From: an uncultured Bacteroidales bacterium
Lineage (GTDB): Bacteria; Bacteroidota; Bacteroidia; Bacteroidales; Muribaculaceae
Length of the DNA stretch: 64,000 nucleotides
Direction: 5' to 3'
NCBI GenBank assembly: GCA_902779125.1
Contig: CACZAC010000005.1
Location: forward strand, 1 to 64,000
In this document: piece after piece, positions 23,641 through 32,273 of the stretch
Layout: each line of letters begins with the position of its first letter
Position numbering within the stretch: the first letter of the stretch is position 1
Position numbers and translations under genes: made by a program
Notes under the pieces: generated by a model
What the model was told of the DNA's origin: nothing
The model's input: only the letters and a program-made list of their open reading frames with translations
Database searches by the model: none

Positions 23641-26600
23641 ATGAGAATCAAGAGAAGACTTGCCGTGGTTGCAGTAGCCTTGCTAGCCCTTGCATCAACG
23701 GCCCAGACTAACCCATTGTGGATGCGTTTCAGTGCCATTTCGCCCGATGGAAATACCATCGCTTTCTCCTACAAGGGAGACCTCTTTACCGTTTCTTCAC
23801 AGGGCGGCACCGCCCACCAGCTGACGTCGAATGCGGCCTATGACGCCTATCCCGTGTGGAGTCCCAATGGCCAGCGCATCGCCTTTGCCTCGGCCCGCGA
23901 GGGAAGCCTCGACGTGTTTATCGTGGATAAGGACGGTGGCACGCCCAAGCGTCTGACCACCGACAGCGGTAACGAGACCCCGTTGTGTTTCCTGGACGAT
24001 GGCACCGTGCTGTTCGAGGCCACAATTATGCCCACAGCCAAGTCTATCCTCTTTGCTGGCCGCTCGTTCCCACAGGTCTATCAGGTGAGCACTGACGGTG
24101 GCAGGGCGCGTCTGTTCTCGGCACTGCCCATGCAGGACTTGAGCATCAACGCCCGCGGTGACATCCTCTACCACGACATCAAGGGTTATGAGGACCCCTT
24201 CCGCAAGCACCACACCTCATCCATCACGCGTGACGTGTGGCTGAACCAGAACGGCAAATTCACCAAATTGACCTCCTTTAACGGCGAGGACCGTACGCCC
24301 CGTTGGGCACCCGGCGGCAACGCCTATTATTACCTGAGCGAGCAGGATGGCACCTTCAACGTGTATAAGAACACCATTGGCAGTGGCCAGCCCAAGCAAC
24401 TCACCCGCCATGAGAAGAATCCCGTGCGCTTCCTCACGGTAGCCAATAACGGCACACTGTGTTACGGCTATAACGGTGAAATCTACACCCTGCAAGAGGG
24501 TAGCCAACCCCGTAAGGTTGATATCACCATCGCTGCCGATGTCGATGATAAGGACCTTGTGCGCCAGATTAAGTCCAGCGGGGCAACAGCCATCAGCGTG
24601 TCGCCCAGCGGCAAGGAAGTGGCTTTTGTCATGCACGGTGATGTGTATGTCACTTCGGTCGATTACAAGACCACCAAGCAGGTCACCAACACCCCCGAGC
24701 AGGAACGCACCATCGACTTCTCGCCCGATGGCCGCAGCATCGTCTATGACAGCGAGCGCGGCGGTATGTGGCAGATTTACCAGACCAGCATCAAAAACAA
24801 GGACGAGAAGCAGTTTACCTATGCTACCGACCTGGTGGAAGAACAGCTGACCAATACGGGCAAGACCAGCATCCAGCCCTCCTACAGTCCCGACGGTAAG
24901 AGCGTCGCCTTCCTCGAAGACCGAGCCACGCTGCGGGCGGTTGACGTGAAGAGTAAGGCAGTGCGCACCCTGATGGACGGCAAATACATCTACTCCTATA
25001 GCGACGGCGACGTGTGGTATGAGTGGAGTCCCGACAGCCGTTGGCTGCTGTCGTCCTACATCGGTGAGGGAGGTTGGAACAGCCAGGACGTAGCCCTGGT
25101 CAATGCCAGTGGCAACGGCGAGGTGCACAACCTGACCGAGAGCGGCTACAACGAGGGCAATGCCAAGTGGGTGCTCGGTGGCAAGGCGATGATATTTACC
25201 AGCGACCGTGCCGGCTATCGCAGTCATGGCAGCTGGGGTTCCGAGGACGATGTGTACATCATGTTCTTTGACCTGGACGCCTATGACCGTTTCAGGATGA
25301 CCAAGGAGGAGAAGGTCCTGCTTGAGGAAGCCGAAAAAGAAAAGAAGAAAGAGGCTGCCGACAAGGGCAAGAACGACAAATCCGCCCAAAAGAAAGACAA
25401 CAAGAAGAAAAAAGGCGCCGCTACCGAGGAGAAACCCGCCGTGCCCGCCTTGCAGTTTGACCTGGACAACTGCCGCGACCGCATCGCACGACTGACGGTG
25501 AACTCGTCACACCTGGGTGGTGCCGTCCTTTCCAATGGCGGTGACACATTGTACTATCAGGCGGCCTTCGAGGGCGGCATGGACCTGTGGAAACACGACC
25601 TGCGCGAGAACAAGACCGAAATCGTGCTCAAGGGCGTGGGCAGTGGCCCCATGATGGCTTCTGAGGACGGCAAGAACCTGTTCGTATGCACGGGTAGCGG
25701 CATCAAGAAGATTGACTTGGCAAAGGGTAAACCCGAGGCCGTCGACTTTGAAGCCAGTTTCAACTACCGTCCCTATCAAGAGCGGGAATACATCTTCAAC
25801 CACATCTGGCAGCAGGTCAAGGACAAATTCTACGTCGAGGATATCCACGGCGTGGACTGGGAAGGCTATCGTGACAACTACAAGCGTTTCCTGCCCTATA
25901 TCAACAACAATTACGACTTCCGCGACATGTTGAGCGAGATGCTCGGCGAGCTGAACGGCTCCCACACGGGCGCCCGCTACAATCCTGAGGGAGCCACCCT
26001 CAAGACGGCAGCCCTGGGTCTCTTCCTTGACGACACTTATCAGGGCGACGGCCTGCGTGTCGAGGAGGTCATCAAGCGTGGCCCGTTTGACGTGAAGAAG
26101 ACGGGTGTCACCCCCGGTTGCATCATCGAGGCAATCGATGGAAACGGCATCGCCGCTGGCAAGGACTACAACTGGATGCTTGACGGCAAGGCCGGCAAAC
26201 CTATCCATGTCACCGTCTATAACCCGGCGACCAAAAAGCGCTTTGACGTCACCGTCAAAGCCATCAGCAAGGGCGAGCAGAACGAGCTGCTCTACAAGCG
26301 CTGGGTGGACCGTAACCGCGCCCTTGTGGACAGCCTGTCGGGCGGCCAGTTGGCGTATGTCCATGTCAAGGAGATGAACAGCGAGTCGTTCCGCACCGTC
26401 TATCGTGAACTGCTCAGCGACAAGAACCGCAACCGCAAGGCCGTCATCGTGGATGAGCGCCACAACGGCGGTGGCTGGCTGCACGATGACCTGTGTACCC
26501 TGCTCAGCGGCAAGCAGTACCAGACCTTCGTTCCCCACGGCAAGGCGGTGGGTGTGGACCCCTACAACAAGTGGACCAAGCCCTCGTGTGTACTGATGTG

Positions 26601-26892
26601 TGAGGATGACTACAGCAACGGCCACGGCTTCCCCTTTGTGTACAAGGAACTGGGCATCGGCAAGCTCATCGGCACTCCTGTACCCGGCACGATGACCGCG
26701 GTGTGGTGGGAAACGCTGATTGACCGTTCTCTCATTTTCGGCATTCCGCAGGTGGGCTGCCGTGACATGCGAGGCAACTTCTGCGAGAACACCCAGCTCA
26801 TGCCTGACATTGAGGTCTATAACACCCCCGAGGACTACCTCAACGGCCACGACCGCCAACTCGAGCGTGCCGTTCAGGAAATGATGAAATAA
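23641..26892 (+). CDS. tricorn-like S41 family protease
   Basis: Exported protease of 1083 residues related to the tricorn peptidase, expected in the periplasm. Order: signal peptide (1-21, ending ASTAQ); an N-terminal beta-propeller region with repeated ISPDGNTIAF, SPNGQRIAFAS and SPSGKEVAFV blades (to about residue 340); a second set of TolB/WD40-type blades (SPDGRSIVYDS, SPDGKSVAFLE, to about 550); a very Lys/Glu-rich linker (about 553-597); tricorn C1/PDZ domains (about 700-860); and an S41 catalytic domain (about 890-1060) with VIVDERHNGGGWLHDDL and the nucleophile-region motif DDYSNGHGFPF (Ser at residue 992). It degrades oligopeptides in known relatives. The charged linker is not usual in archaeal tricorn. 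Confidence 0.93.
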   Translation: MRIKRRLAVVAVALLALASTAQTNPLWMRFSAISPDGNTIAFSYKGDLFTVSSQGGTAHQLTSNAAYDAYPVWSPNGQRIAFASAREGSLDVFIVDKDGGTPKRLTTDSGNETPLCFLDDGTVLFEATIMPTAKSILFAGRSFPQVYQVSTDGGRARLFSALPMQDLSINARGDILYHDIKGYEDPFRKHHTSSITRDVWLNQNGKFTKLTSFNGEDRTPRWAPGGNAYYYLSEQDGTFNVYKNTIGSGQPKQLTRHEKNPVRFLTVANNGTLCYGYNGEIYTLQEGSQPRKVDITIAADVDDKDLVRQIKSSGATAISVSPSGKEVAFVMHGDVYVTSVDYKTTKQVTNTPEQERTIDFSPDGRSIVYDSERGGMWQIYQTSIKNKDEKQFTYATDLVEEQLTNTGKTSIQPSYSPDGKSVAFLEDRATLRAVDVKSKAVRTLMDGKYIYSYSDGDVWYEWSPDSRWLLSSYIGEGGWNSQDVALVNASGNGEVHNLTESGYNEGNAKWVLGGKAMIFTSDRAGYRSHGSWGSEDDVYIMFFDLDAYDRFRMTKEEKVLLEEAEKEKKKEAADKGKNDKSAQKKDNKKKKGAATEEKPAVPALQFDLDNCRDRIARLTVNSSHLGGAVLSNGGDTLYYQAAFEGGMDLWKHDLRENKTEIVLKGVGSGPMMASEDGKNLFVCTGSGIKKIDLAKGKPEAVDFEASFNYRPYQEREYIFNHIWQQVKDKFYVEDIHGVDWEGYRDNYKRFLPYINNNYDFRDMLSEMLGELNGSHTGARYNPEGATLKTAALGLFLDDTYQGDGLRVEEVIKRGPFDVKKTGVTPGCIIEAIDGNGIAAGKDYNWMLDGKAGKPIHVTVYNPATKKRFDVTVKAISKGEQNELLYKRWVDRNRALVDSLSGGQLAYVHVKEMNSESFRTVYRELLSDKNRNRKAVIVDERHNGGGWLHDDLCTLLSGKQYQTFVPHGKAVGVDPYNKWTKPSCVLMCEDDYSNGHGFPFVYKELGIGKLIGTPVPGTMTAVWWETLIDRSLIFGIPQVGCRDMRGNFCENTQLMPDIEVYNTPEDYLNGHDRQLERAVQEMMK

Positions 26893-26961
26893 TCCTCTGT
26901 TGAAAATGGCGCAATAATTGCAGTATACCCTTTACGCACTGATTTTTTAATATTGAAAGCT

Positions 26962-27681
26962 ATGAACAAGAGAATAATTACTATTGTGATGATGTGTGTG
27001 ACCATGGTTGCACTGCATGGTTTTCGCGCTCAGGCCCAGCAGAGCTATCCCAAAGATATCCTTGTCTACCAGTTGGAAAACAAGGTGAAGTACCAGGGTA
27101 AAGCCCCCAAAATCGGGGACTTTCTCACAGCATACATCACCCAGGATGAGACGAGTGAAATTATGGGAAGCCTCAGTGTTGCCTGGAATCATTATCTGCG
27201 CAACGAGCCCCAGGAGCCGTGTTGCCAGTTCATCGTGGATGACAAGAACGGCTATCTGTGCTACACCTTTGACGCTAAACTGTGCGATGACTTTGAGGAC
27301 ATGGATGCACAGACCATCGTCGAGATGTGTTACTGGAACTGTGCTGACGGCAAGCATAAACTCATTGCCGAGAACGTCATTTCGATGATGGACGGCAAGT
27401 ACATGATTGGCCAGTACAGCGGCACCATGTTCTACATCTATGACAACGCCACCCGACAGATGTGGACCGTTGATGACGAGTGGCTCGGGGCATACGTCGA
27501 GCCTGTCATCGATGAGGCGAACTGCCAGACGACGGGAAAGGAGATGACGGTACCTGACGAGACCATCGCCGTCTACAGCTTGCCGCAGCAGGGCAAGAAC
27601 ATCAATGTTGTTGTCTATCAGGGCAACAAGAAGACCGAAGCCCGTCTCGTGTGGGACGGTATGCGTTTCAAGCAGCAATAA
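26962..27681 (+). CDS. secreted protein of unknown function
   Basis: Protein of 239 residues with a signal peptide (about residues 1-25, ending FRAQAQQ), so periplasmic or surface. The start is set at the ATG at 26962, since the frame's earlier TTG start at 26953 is less plausible. The mature part has many aromatic and acidic residues, four or more Cys (EPCCQF, AKLCDDF, EMCYWNCADG) and short alternating strands such as GKYMIGQYSGTMFYIYD; disulfides are possible. No family is recognised. One base separates its stop from the next gene's ATG, so the two secreted proteins are almost certainly co-expressed. It follows the tricorn-like protease by 69 bases. Confidence 0.78.
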   Translation: MNKRIITIVMMCVTMVALHGFRAQAQQSYPKDILVYQLENKVKYQGKAPKIGDFLTAYITQDETSEIMGSLSVAWNHYLRNEPQEPCCQFIVDDKNGYLCYTFDAKLCDDFEDMDAQTIVEMCYWNCADGKHKLIAENVISMMDGKYMIGQYSGTMFYIYDNATRQMWTVDDEWLGAYVEPVIDEANCQTTGKEMTVPDETIAVYSLPQQGKNINVVVYQGNKKTEARLVWDGMRFKQQ

Positions 27682-27682
27682 G

Positions 27683-28351
27683 ATGAAACCGTACAATATC
27701 CTTTATAGTCTTGTCAGCCTGATGCTGTCGCTTTGCACCTGTCTGGGTGCTCAGTCTGTGGAACTGAAACCGCAGGGTGTTTCGGTCGAGGACATCGTGC
27801 CTGCAGGTTGGTCGCATCAGGAAGCGCAAGGAGACCTGAACAAGGACGGCATCCCTGACCTTGTCGTTGTGGCAACCCCCGATGATGTAGAGAACACCAC
27901 AACGCGCAGCGATGGGTACGTCTATAACTTCAACCAGCCCATCCTCGCCATCTACTTTGGCACGGCACAAGGCCAGTTCCATCAATGGAAAACCTATGAC
28001 AACGTCATCCCTGGCGATGATAGTGAAACTTGCCACAATGACGTGAGCCTGGTGATTACCGACCGCGGTGTAATACGCATTTCAATTCAGCTGTTTTGCA
28101 GTGCGGGCAGTTATGGAGTTTCAACTGACACTTATGCCTATCGCTACCAGAACGGCGACTTTTTCCTCATTGGCATGGATAAGGAAGAGATGCAGCGCAA
28201 TACGGGAACAATCACCCTAGTCAGCGAGAACTACTTGACGTGGAAGCGCCAGACGAAGGAGTCCAACGCCTTTGACGATTCAGCACCTACCGAAAAGTGG
28301 ACTAAAATCACGCGCAAATCTCTCGAGAAACTCGGAGCCCGCGAGTTGTAA
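27683..28351 (+). CDS. secreted protein with EF-hand/VCBS-like loop
   Basis: Protein of 222 residues, translated from the ATG at 27683 (earlier in-frame codons belong to the preceding gene). A signal peptide (1-22, ending CLGAQ) is followed by GDLNKDGIPDLVVVATPDD, a calcium-loop pattern of the FG-GAP/VCBS type that often begins a propeller-like blade (TAQGQFHQWKTYDN). Only one such loop is clear. The C-terminal part is a Thr/Lys-rich strand region. It is probably a periplasmic or surface-exposed partner of the upstream secreted protein, one base away. Family otherwise unknown. Confidence 0.75.
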   Translation: MKPYNILYSLVSLMLSLCTCLGAQSVELKPQGVSVEDIVPAGWSHQEAQGDLNKDGIPDLVVVATPDDVENTTTRSDGYVYNFNQPILAIYFGTAQGQFHQWKTYDNVIPGDDSETCHNDVSLVITDRGVIRISIQLFCSAGSYGVSTDTYAYRYQNGDFFLIGMDKEEMQRNTGTITLVSENYLTWKRQTKESNAFDDSAPTEKWTKITRKSLEKLGAREL

Positions 28352-28366
28352 ATCATCAAAATAATA

Positions 28367-29395
28367 TCACTTGGGGTCGGTCATGATGCCGTTCCAGACG
28401 GCATTGCGCAGTGTGCCGGCCTCGTCGTCGCAGCGGTATTCCCAATACATGGCACCGCGCATGCCTGTCTGCTTGACGAACCTGCATTTCCAGGCCAGCG
28501 ACTCGGCGTCCTCATAGGTGCAGACAAATTCGCCGTCACTGTTGACGAGATAGGGCACCTTGGCCACGTCATCCCACATGCGGGTGACATCGGTGCGCTT
28601 GACGAGCGCCCCGTAGGAGGCGTCACCGAACCCCTTGACCGAGCGGCCATAGAAAGGCACCCCCAGCACCAGTTTGTTGGCTGGAATCCCAGCATTGAGA
28701 TGTGCCTGGAAGGCTTCCTGTGCTGTCACTCGGCCTGACATCTCGCTGCGGTATAGTGCTGCATGGTGATAGGGTGGGTTGCCCACGTCATACATCATGA
28801 TGTTCACCAGGTCAACATAGGGCTCAATGGCCTTGAAATCGACATAACGGGCATCGGCAATCGTGGCGCATGACAGCAGGTAATCTTTGCCCAGGGCTTT
28901 GCGCAGTTCGCGCATCAGCAGCGTGAAGTTGTCGATGTCGGCTGGCGATGCCGAAATGCCGGCCTCGTTGCTGCTGGGGTACTCCCAGTCCATGTCGATG
29001 CCATCGAGGTGATACTCCTTGACGATGCGCTTGCAGTCGCGGGCGAACGCCTTGCGCCGCCTCTCGGTCGATGCCATCTCGCTGAAGCCGCCTGCCGTCC
29101 AACCGCCAATGCTCAGCACGATATAGATTTTGTGGTCCTTCTTTAATTCGACCAATTGCCGTAGCCGCTCGGGACGCTGGATAGTCACCCCGTCGTAGGT
29201 CTTGTTCACGTTGCCAAAGGCGTAGTTGATGTGCGTCAGCACCGAGCAGTCAGGCAGTCCCATGGTCTCGTTCCATCCTGTCACATAAGCCGCCACGACA
29301 GGTCCGTCATCCTTGTGCTCGCCTGCCCATACCGGCATCATCAGCGCCAGCATGCCCGCTAAAACCAAAATCTTCTTTAGCATATCTTTACACAT
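28367..29395 (-). CDS. glycoside hydrolase family 18 protein
   Basis: Exported chitinase- or endo-N-acetylglucosaminidase-like (beta/alpha)8 hydrolase of family GH18. A signal peptide ends near MPVWAGE. SIGGWTAGGF is the SxGG strand, and the catalytic DxxDxDxE motif is intact as DGIDMDWEYP; the final Glu is the acid/base. VNIMMYDVG provides the Tyr and Asp of the substrate-assisted mechanism, and GAMYWEYRCDD is the C-terminal Trp strand. The ATG at 29395 opens the frame; the ATG at 29383 (MLKKILVL) would give a more ordinary signal peptide. It is the last gene of a run of exported hydrolases (nucleases, GDPD, GH18) starting after the ATPase gene. Confidence 0.93.
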   Translation of the reverse strand: MCKDMLKKILVLAGMLALMMPVWAGEHKDDGPVVAAYVTGWNETMGLPDCSVLTHINYAFGNVNKTYDGVTIQRPERLRQLVELKKDHKIYIVLSIGGWTAGGFSEMASTERRRKAFARDCKRIVKEYHLDGIDMDWEYPSSNEAGISASPADIDNFTLLMRELRKALGKDYLLSCATIADARYVDFKAIEPYVDLVNIMMYDVGNPPYHHAALYRSEMSGRVTAQEAFQAHLNAGIPANKLVLGVPFYGRSVKGFGDASYGALVKRTDVTRMWDDVAKVPYLVNSDGEFVCTYEDAESLAWKCRFVKQTGMRGAMYWEYRCDDEAGTLRNAVWNGIMTDPK

Positions 29396-29444
29396 TGAAT
29401 ATTTGTAACCAAAAGTATAATATTTTTCTCGATTCTCGTCGCAT

Positions 29445-30422
29445 TCATCTAGGTGTCATCACCTTGTCTGCCCGGGTGGTGCCGTCGCTCAGGTGCTTGA
29501 CGCTGATGTAGATGCCGCCCGAGGGGTTGCCGTGGTCCACGCTCATGCCGGTCATCGTGTAGTAATCGGTCGCATTGACGGTAACGGCGTCGCAAGTGCG
29601 CTCACCCAGGGCGTCGCTGCCCCAATCGACGTCATCGAGTTCGGGCATCTCGCTGGGATTAAGCGAGTTGCAAGTCATCATGTGGACGCCCATGTTGCCG
29701 TATTTTAGGTAGTTGGCCTTGGTGTCGACGGTCCACATGGCCACGTGCAGGCCCATGTCGTGGAACGTCTTCACGGTATTGGCGTCGAAGTTGCCGATGG
29801 ATATGCTGGGGTTGAGGCCGTATTCCTGACACCAGGCCTCGTTGCCCTGCCAGTTGTCGTTGCACAGCCATTGGCGTGTGAACTGGGGATAGTGGGTGGC
29901 GATATACTCCTGCGACTTCTTCATCGAGGTGAGGAAGATGACCTTGTCGGTCAAACCTTGGTCGATGACCAGATGGGCCAGCCCGTCGAAGTTGCTCATG
30001 TCGTTGTTGTTGATACCGGTGGTCCACTTGAGTTCGATGACGGGGAACACGCCCTTCTCGACACAGATGGCCAGGTACTCGGCCACGGTGCAGATGTGGC
30101 CCGTGTAGGTCACGCCGCCACGCGTCTGGGTGTACTGCTCGGCGCGCAGTTCGGCCAGTGTCGCATCGGCCACAGTGAGGTTGCCGCCCAGGCGGTTGGT
30201 GGTCTCGTCGTGGCTGATGACATAGAAGCCGTCCTTGGTCACGCGCACGTCACACTCCAGCCCGTCGTAGCCGTACACGTTGACGCCGTTGCGGAAGGCC
30301 TCGGCAGTGTTCTCGACGCCGATGTTGCAGCCACGATGGCCCACAAACAGCGGTTTCCATGCCCATGCGTCAGCGGCAAGGGTGAGTATAATCAATAAAG
30401 GAAAAAAGCGTCTCATCATCAT
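29445..30422 (-). CDS. exported glycerophosphodiester phosphodiesterase with C-terminal sorting-like tail
   Basis: GDPD-family enzyme of 325 residues that hydrolyses glycerophosphodiesters to glycerol 3-phosphate and an alcohol, outside the cytoplasm given its signal peptide (1-22, ending ADAWA). Active-site residues are HRG (FVGHRGCNIGVENTAEAF), ExD (GLECDVRV) and a later His (YVISHDET). The last ~45 residues, after the barrel, read YYTMTGMSVDHGNPSGGIYISV and close with DKVMTPR. This has the look of the Bacteroidetes type IX secretion C-terminal domain tail (YxxxG...GxYxxxV). The start could be any of three tandem ATGs at the 5' end. It lies between the nuclease pair and the GH18 gene. Confidence 0.92.
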   Translation of the reverse strand: MMMRRFFPLLIILTLAADAWAWKPLFVGHRGCNIGVENTAEAFRNGVNVYGYDGLECDVRVTKDGFYVISHDETTNRLGGNLTVADATLAELRAEQYTQTRGGVTYTGHICTVAEYLAICVEKGVFPVIELKWTTGINNNDMSNFDGLAHLVIDQGLTDKVIFLTSMKKSQEYIATHYPQFTRQWLCNDNWQGNEAWCQEYGLNPSISIGNFDANTVKTFHDMGLHVAMWTVDTKANYLKYGNMGVHMMTCNSLNPSEMPELDDVDWGSDALGERTCDAVTVNATDYYTMTGMSVDHGNPSGGIYISVKHLSDGTTRADKVMTPR

Positions 30423-30458
30423 TATGGTTTTGGAATCTTGACTTGCTGGCTAAGATGG

Positions 30459-31418
30459 CTAGAAGTCCCAGTCGGCGATGTTGCATTGGCGCTTGGGGAT
30501 GGCGCTGGAGAAGGTGAGCCCTGTGCGGCGCTCCACCTCTTGAACAGTGACCGCATATTTGCTGATGTTTCCAGGGCAAGGCTCATTGTTGTAGATAAAG
30601 GCGATGGCGCGGCGCTGCTCGGGGGCGTACAACACTTTAAAGAAGGCCTCGGGTACGGCGATGTTCTGCTTGTCATTGCCAATCATCTTGGGGCTCTTGC
30701 CCACGATGGGACCTGTGAAGACCAGGATGCGCTTGTCGCGCTTTGCCCAACGGTGAATCTTCTCTTCCAGTACACGCCAGTGGTCGTTGTTGAGTTTGGT
30801 GTCCTGCGGGCACATATTGGTCATGAAGAAACACTGAGCCATCGGTGTCTTGTCCCACCTCATATCCATTGCTGGCGCCATGTGGCCACGGCTGTAGCCG
30901 CTGCCACGGTATTCCCAACTCTCGGGGCATGAGGCGACTTTGGAATCTTTGGAATACTTGTAGCTTTTACGGATTTCGTGTCCAGGCGCATCAGCCATGT
31001 CGACCATCGTTGCTGTCAACTCATAGGCCACGCAGTTGGGAATCCTCAACGATGGATTGAAGTTCACCCTGATGACCTTGTAGTTCAACACTTCGTTGGC
31101 CATCGATTTGGGCACTTTCACCGCCAGCAGCGCGTTGGTCTGCTGTTGTGGCACAACTGCATTGGTTGTCGTTTTGCCGATGGCTGGAACACTGGCCAGC
31201 CGTGAAGCGATGGTAGGGTCGGATTTGCCAGACTTTTTAGACTTTTTAGACTTTTTAGACTTGCTGGATTTTTTCTTGGATTTCTTTTTGCTTTTGGCTT
31301 GAGCGCTCCATTGCACGGTTATGCTGCTGTCGCCCATCACTTGCGGCGGCAGGGCTCCGCCCATGACCATCGCCATTACCAGAATCCAAATCTTAGCTAA
31401 CTGTTTCATATCGTTCAT
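30459..31418 (-). CDS. exported DNA/RNA non-specific endonuclease with SKK-repeat segment
   Basis: Nuclease of the NUC1/Serratia-type beta-beta-alpha-metal family, 319 residues. A signal-like N-terminus (to about residue 29) is followed by a low-complexity basic segment of Ser-Lys-Lys repeats (residues 43-66), then the nuclease domain. The catalytic motif, usually DRGH, appears as SRGHMAPA (H179). The Asn metal ligand region is MTNMCPQDTKLNNDHWRVLEEKI, and FTGPIVG marks the core strand. The SKK stretch is encoded by a period-9 array (31231-31260). It is the tandem paralogue of the gene at 31437-32273, 18 bases away. Cleavage of extracellular DNA for nucleotide or phosphate use is the likely job. 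Confidence 0.9.
   Translation of the reverse strand: MNDMKQLAKIWILVMAMVMGGALPPQVMGDSSITVQWSAQAKSKKKSKKKSSKSKKSKKSKKSGKSDPTIASRLASVPAIGKTTTNAVVPQQQTNALLAVKVPKSMANEVLNYKVIRVNFNPSLRIPNCVAYELTATMVDMADAPGHEIRKSYKYSKDSKVASCPESWEYRGSGYSRGHMAPAMDMRWDKTPMAQCFFMTNMCPQDTKLNNDHWRVLEEKIHRWAKRDKRILVFTGPIVGKSPKMIGNDKQNIAVPEAFFKVLYAPEQRRAIAFIYNNEPCPGNISKYAVTVQEVERRTGLTFSSAIPKRQCNIADWDF
31231..31266. repeat. period-9 array inside the nuclease gene
   Basis: GACTTTTTA repeats at 31231, 31240 and 31249, with GACTT again at 31258, nine bases apart. Read on the minus strand it encodes Ser-Lys-Lys units. It has the same period as the intergenic arrays at 15262 and 21339. Confidence 0.85.
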
Positions 31419-31436
31419 TCCTAATTCTCCTGATTT

Positions 31437-32273
31437 CTAGTTGGTGAAAGCGTTGAGATTGACGGTGCTCTCAAGCCGTTGCTGCTCGGTGGCGGGCAGG
31501 GTAGGGAAGAAATCCAGCCCCGTGCGGCGCTCTACCTCGTCAACGCTCACGGCATATTGGCTCAGCCGTCCCCCGCTATGCCCGTTAGGGTAGATGAATG
31601 CAATGGCGCGCATCGGCCTCACGCACGGCGCCAAGATGACCTTAAAATAAGCACTCGGCACCTTTACCTGACCACTCGCCAGCGTCGTGTCGCCGTCGCT
31701 CACGACAGGTCCAGTGAACACCAGCAGCGCGCTGTCACGCACGGTCCACTCGCGCACTTTCTCTTCCAACTTGGCCCAGCCGCCCTCGTTCAGGGCCTTG
31801 TGCATGGGTGCGACGTTGGTCAGCAGGAACGATTGCCGCATGGCGTCGGGGCTCCACTTCAGGTCTCCCGCAGGCACGAGATGGCCGCGGTCCATGCCGC
31901 TGCCCGCATAGTCCTGTGGCAACGGGCACCCCTTCACACTGCTGTCCTGCATGAACTCGCCCGCCCGCTCGACAGTCCCGTTAAGTTCGTTGGTGGTGAG
32001 CTCATAGGCAGCACTGTTGGCAATGCCCCGCTGGCTGTTGAAGTGCACCATAAAGGCGCTATACCTCACCAGCGTATCGGGCACAGAACGTGGCACGCCA
32101 ACGGTCATCAGGCTGTCGCGCATGCCCCCGCTCAGGGGTTCGAGATGTGTTGCACTGTTGTTCACCATAACGCGATACAGCAAAAAGCATACCAACGCCA
32201 CCGTCGCTCCCCACAAGAGAAACCTCACGGTATCACCCCATCGCTGCCACAACCTTTCCACTCCCCGTTTCAT
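31437..32273 (-). CDS. membrane-anchored DNA/RNA non-specific endonuclease
   Basis: Second nuclease of the NUC1 family, 278 residues, with an N-terminal membrane anchor (about residues 17-35; arginine-rich before it) rather than a cleavable signal, so it faces the periplasm. The catalytic motif is canonical, DRGHLVPA (H131), with LLTNVAPMHKALNEGGW as the Asn/metal region and FTGPVVSDGD as the core strand. It shares the domain layout with the 30459-31418 gene; the pair is a tandem duplication with one soluble and one anchored form. Its ATG overlaps the stop of the upstream ATPase gene (ATGA). Confidence 0.92.
   Translation of the reverse strand: MKRGVERLWQRWGDTVRFLLWGATVALVCFLLYRVMVNNSATHLEPLSGGMRDSLMTVGVPRSVPDTLVRYSAFMVHFNSQRGIANSAAYELTTNELNGTVERAGEFMQDSSVKGCPLPQDYAGSGMDRGHLVPAGDLKWSPDAMRQSFLLTNVAPMHKALNEGGWAKLEEKVREWTVRDSALLVFTGPVVSDGDTTLASGQVKVPSAYFKVILAPCVRPMRAIAFIYPNGHSGGRLSQYAVSVDEVERRTGLDFFPTLPATEQQRLESTVNLNAFTN

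Noticed and set aside
25507..26859. 450-residue minus-strand frame opposite the tricorn-like protease
   Set aside because: Antisense shadow, Val/Ala/His rich, no motif; the same applies to 24217-25389, 40309-41535 and 43832-45307.
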